This document shows, piece by piece, positions 62,674 through 64,000 of a stretch of 64,000 nt of DNA. Each line of letters starts with the position of its first letter. Position 1 is the stretch's first letter. Source of the stretch: an uncultured Cohaesibacter sp. Its GTDB lineage: Bacteria > Pseudomonadota > Alphaproteobacteria > Rhizobiales > Cohaesibacteraceae. The notes below the pieces were generated by a model that saw only the letters and a program-made list of their open reading frames with translations, did not search any database and was not told where the DNA came from. The stretch covers positions 62,001-126,000 of the forward strand of contig NZ_OY759868.1 in NCBI RefSeq assembly GCF_963662805.1. Reading direction: 5' to 3'. Both the position numbers and the translations under genes were made by a program.

Positions 62674-63222
62674 CTAGGCGGCGCGAACCCGCGCGATGAA
62701 GCTCGACACCTTATCCTTGAGAAGGCTCGACTGGCTACCAAGCTCCTTGACCGCCGTCACCACATTGTCCGAAGCAGCACCTGCATCTCTGGAGGCAATC
62801 GAGACCTGATTCACGTTGGCATTGACCATTTCACTGCCACGCGCAGCCTGATTGATGCTGCCAGCGATTTCCTGAGCCGTCGCATTCTGTTCCTCGATAG
62901 CCCCGGCAATCGCAGTAGAAATGGCCTCCACCTTCTGAATAACGGTGCTGACGTCCTCGATGGAATGCGTGGCGACATTCGTCGCTGCCTGAATTTCCGC
63001 AATCTGTCGGGAAATCTGTTCCGTTGCCTTCGAGGTCTGTCCGGCCAGAGCTTTGACCTCACCGGCAACGACCGCAAAGCCCTTGCCCGCTTCCCCGGCC
63101 CGCGCCGATTCAATGGTCGCGTTAAGCGCCAGAAGGTTGGTCTGCTCCGCGATCGTCGAGATCATCTCGACGACTTCACCGATCTTGCTGGCCGTCGCGG
63201 CAAGAGACTGCATCTGCCCGTT
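62674..63222 (-). pseudogene. Chemoreceptor C-terminal remnant, interrupted by an IS
   Basis: The remaining 183 codons encode the end of a methyl-accepting chemotaxis protein: SKIGEVVEMISTIAEQTNLL, the tip ALNATIESARAGEAGKGF, VAGEVKALAGQTSKATEQIS, and the final coiled coil to FIARVRAA. Everything before NGQMQSL is replaced by insertion-sequence DNA, so the sensor, membrane spans and HAMP are missing in this window. If the IS is intact, the 5' half should lie beyond the right edge. Confidence 0.88.
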
Positions 63223-63233
63223 AGGCCGTAGAC

Positions 63234-63650
63234 TCATAAACTTCTGATCCAGACAAGTGCTGCGACGAGTTTGATAGCAGCCAGAAAGTTTAGCGGGTTC
63301 TTCTCATATCTGGTGGCGATGGCGCGAAACTGCTTGATTTTGTTAAAGAAGCGCTCCACTGCATTGCGCTGTTTATAGACCCATTTTGAAAAGGTCACGG
63401 ATGCCTTGCGATTTCGTTTGGGCGGGATATTCGCCCAAGCGCCCCGTTCTTTGGCTTTTGCCCGGATGGCGTTACTGTCATAAGCCTTATCCGCAAGGAT
63501 GATTGTATTGGCTCTCATGATGTCGAGCATGTCATCAGCAGGGCGACTGTCATGGACTTGTCCGGCACTCAGGCGCAGGTCAATTGGTCGGCCTTCTGCA
63601 TCGACCAAAGCGTGGATCTTGGTGGTCAAGCCGCCCCTGGAGCGTCCCAT
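63234..63650 (-). CDS. IS5-family transposase, second frame (OrfB)
   Basis: Encodes the C-terminal part of the DDE transposase: GRSRGGLTTKIHALVDAEGR, the second catalytic Asp in ILADKAYDS, and the Glu in NAVERFFNKIKQFRAIATRY. The first listed Met is probably not used. The frame joins OrfA by a -1 slip at the AAAAAG run near 63672-63677, after which it reads KKGDQDDGCMGRSRGG. Confidence 0.88.
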   Translation of the reverse strand: MGRSRGGLTTKIHALVDAEGRPIDLRLSAGQVHDSRPADDMLDIMRANTIILADKAYDSNAIRAKAKERGAWANIPPKRNRKASVTFSKWVYKQRNAVERFFNKIKQFRAIATRYEKNPLNFLAAIKLVAALVWIRSL

Positions 63651-63997
63651 GCAACCATCATCCTGATCCCCCTTTTTGCCGTGGCACCGTGTTGATGGAC
63701 CCGAACATAAGAACTATCGATCATGATGATGTCGCCGTCATAAGCCTCGGAAACCGCTTGAAGAAGTCGATCCCAGATACAAGCTTTACGCCAACGGACA
63801 AACCGATTGTAGCAGGTCGTATAAGGACCATATCGTTCGGGGATATCGGCCCAGGGTGAACCTGTGCGAAAACGCCAAAGGATACCATTCAGCACCCGAC
63901 GATCATCAACACGGGCAACACCCCGAGATTTGTTCGGCAACAAAGGTTCGATAACGGACCATTCAAAGTCGGTTAATTCATAACGACGGCGTGTCAT
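63626..63997 (-). CDS. IS5-family transposase, first frame (OrfA)
   Basis: Encodes the N-terminal 123 residues of the transposase: RRRYELTDFEWSVIEPLLP, the helix-turn-helix region, GPYTTCYNRFVRWRKACIW, and the first catalytic Asp in IIMIDSSYVRVHQ. It ends in a short out-of-frame tail after the slippage site. The ATG at 63997 is three bases inside the window edge. Confidence 0.88.
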   Translation of the reverse strand: MTRRRYELTDFEWSVIEPLLPNKSRGVARVDDRRVLNGILWRFRTGSPWADIPERYGPYTTCYNRFVRWRKACIWDRLLQAVSEAYDGDIIMIDSSYVRVHQHGATAKRGIRMMVAWDAPGAA

Positions 63998-64000
63998 GCG

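Larger units (their letters stand above)
63224..64000 (-). mobile_element. IS5-family insertion sequence (IS427-like), cut by window edge
   Basis: The element starts at about 63224, where the chemoreceptor frame breaks off and the terminal sequence GGCCGTAGACTCATAAAC begins. It continues to the window end with a two-frame transposase. The far inverted repeat and the target duplication lie outside the window, so the boundary is approximate. Confidence 0.85.

Overview
The window is a chromosomal segment of an alphaproteobacterium, most likely of the order Hyphomicrobiales (Rhizobiales). The inference rests on gene content and order: a complete dcw (division and cell wall) cluster followed by lpxC, bamD, recN and ligA; an FtsZ with a very long C-terminal linker; a GapR (DUF2312) gene beside a DUF1244 gene; a DUF1036 gene directly in front of pyruvate kinase; and an ArsR-methyltransferase (SahR-like) regulator heading metF-metH. 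A marine genus such as Cohaesibacter would fit, but that is a guess.

Layout. 1-10.8 kb: an AsmA-like protein cut by the left edge, a D-lactate/glycolate-type FAD dehydrogenase, a CLC chloride transporter, UvrD/PcrA helicase, PrmA, two related microprotein genes with their own terminators, and an M24B aminopeptidase. 10.8-17 kb (minus strand): ligA, recN, bamD, lpxC. 17-37.5 kb (minus strand): the dcw cluster in the order mraZ-rsmH-ftsL-ftsI-murE-murF-mraY-murD-ftsW-murG-murC-murB, an opposing orphan gene, then ddl-ftsQ-ftsA-ftsZ. Most dcw neighbours overlap by 1-14 bases or lie within about 80 bases. Three TGGG repeats spaced 10 bp apart in front of mraZ look like the MraZ operator. 38.3-43.2 kb: a universal stress protein with an AGCS symporter, the RNase P RNA gene, and a MocR regulator divergent from a flavin split-barrel protein. 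43.4-53.6 kb: accessory metabolism and envelope genes (aldo/keto reductase, chemoreceptor, MATE pump, glyoxalase-like protein, AmiD-type amidase, DjlA-like co-chaperone, extensin-like lipoprotein, amidase, AlkD-like protein, a 25-residue membrane peptide). 53.6-59.4 kb: the sahR-metF-metH methionine operon with an 18-bp palindrome at its head. 59.5-62.6 kb: DUF1244-GapR and DUF1036-pyk. 62.6-64 kb: the 3' part of a chemoreceptor gene, interrupted by an IS5-family element that runs off the right edge.

Most notable observations. (1) ftsZ is split by a +1 frameshift exactly between the GTPase core and the linker/tail, while the tail stays open for about 300 codons and keeps its conserved end peptide. 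(2) A second gene, the glyoxalase-like one at 48.2 kb, carries the same kind of lesion, one extra C in a C run, so base-calling error must be weighed against real frameshifts. (3) Two related microproteins of 44 and 50 residues lie at 8.1-8.7 kb with a structured 3' RNA region, a long dyad upstream and strong terminators. (4) An acidic Ser/Ala-rich orphan sits inside the dcw cluster on the opposite strand. (5) A 25-residue single-span membrane peptide has a near-consensus ribosome binding site.

No tRNA, rRNA or CRISPR array was recognised. All family assignments are from reading motifs by eye; no database search was possible.
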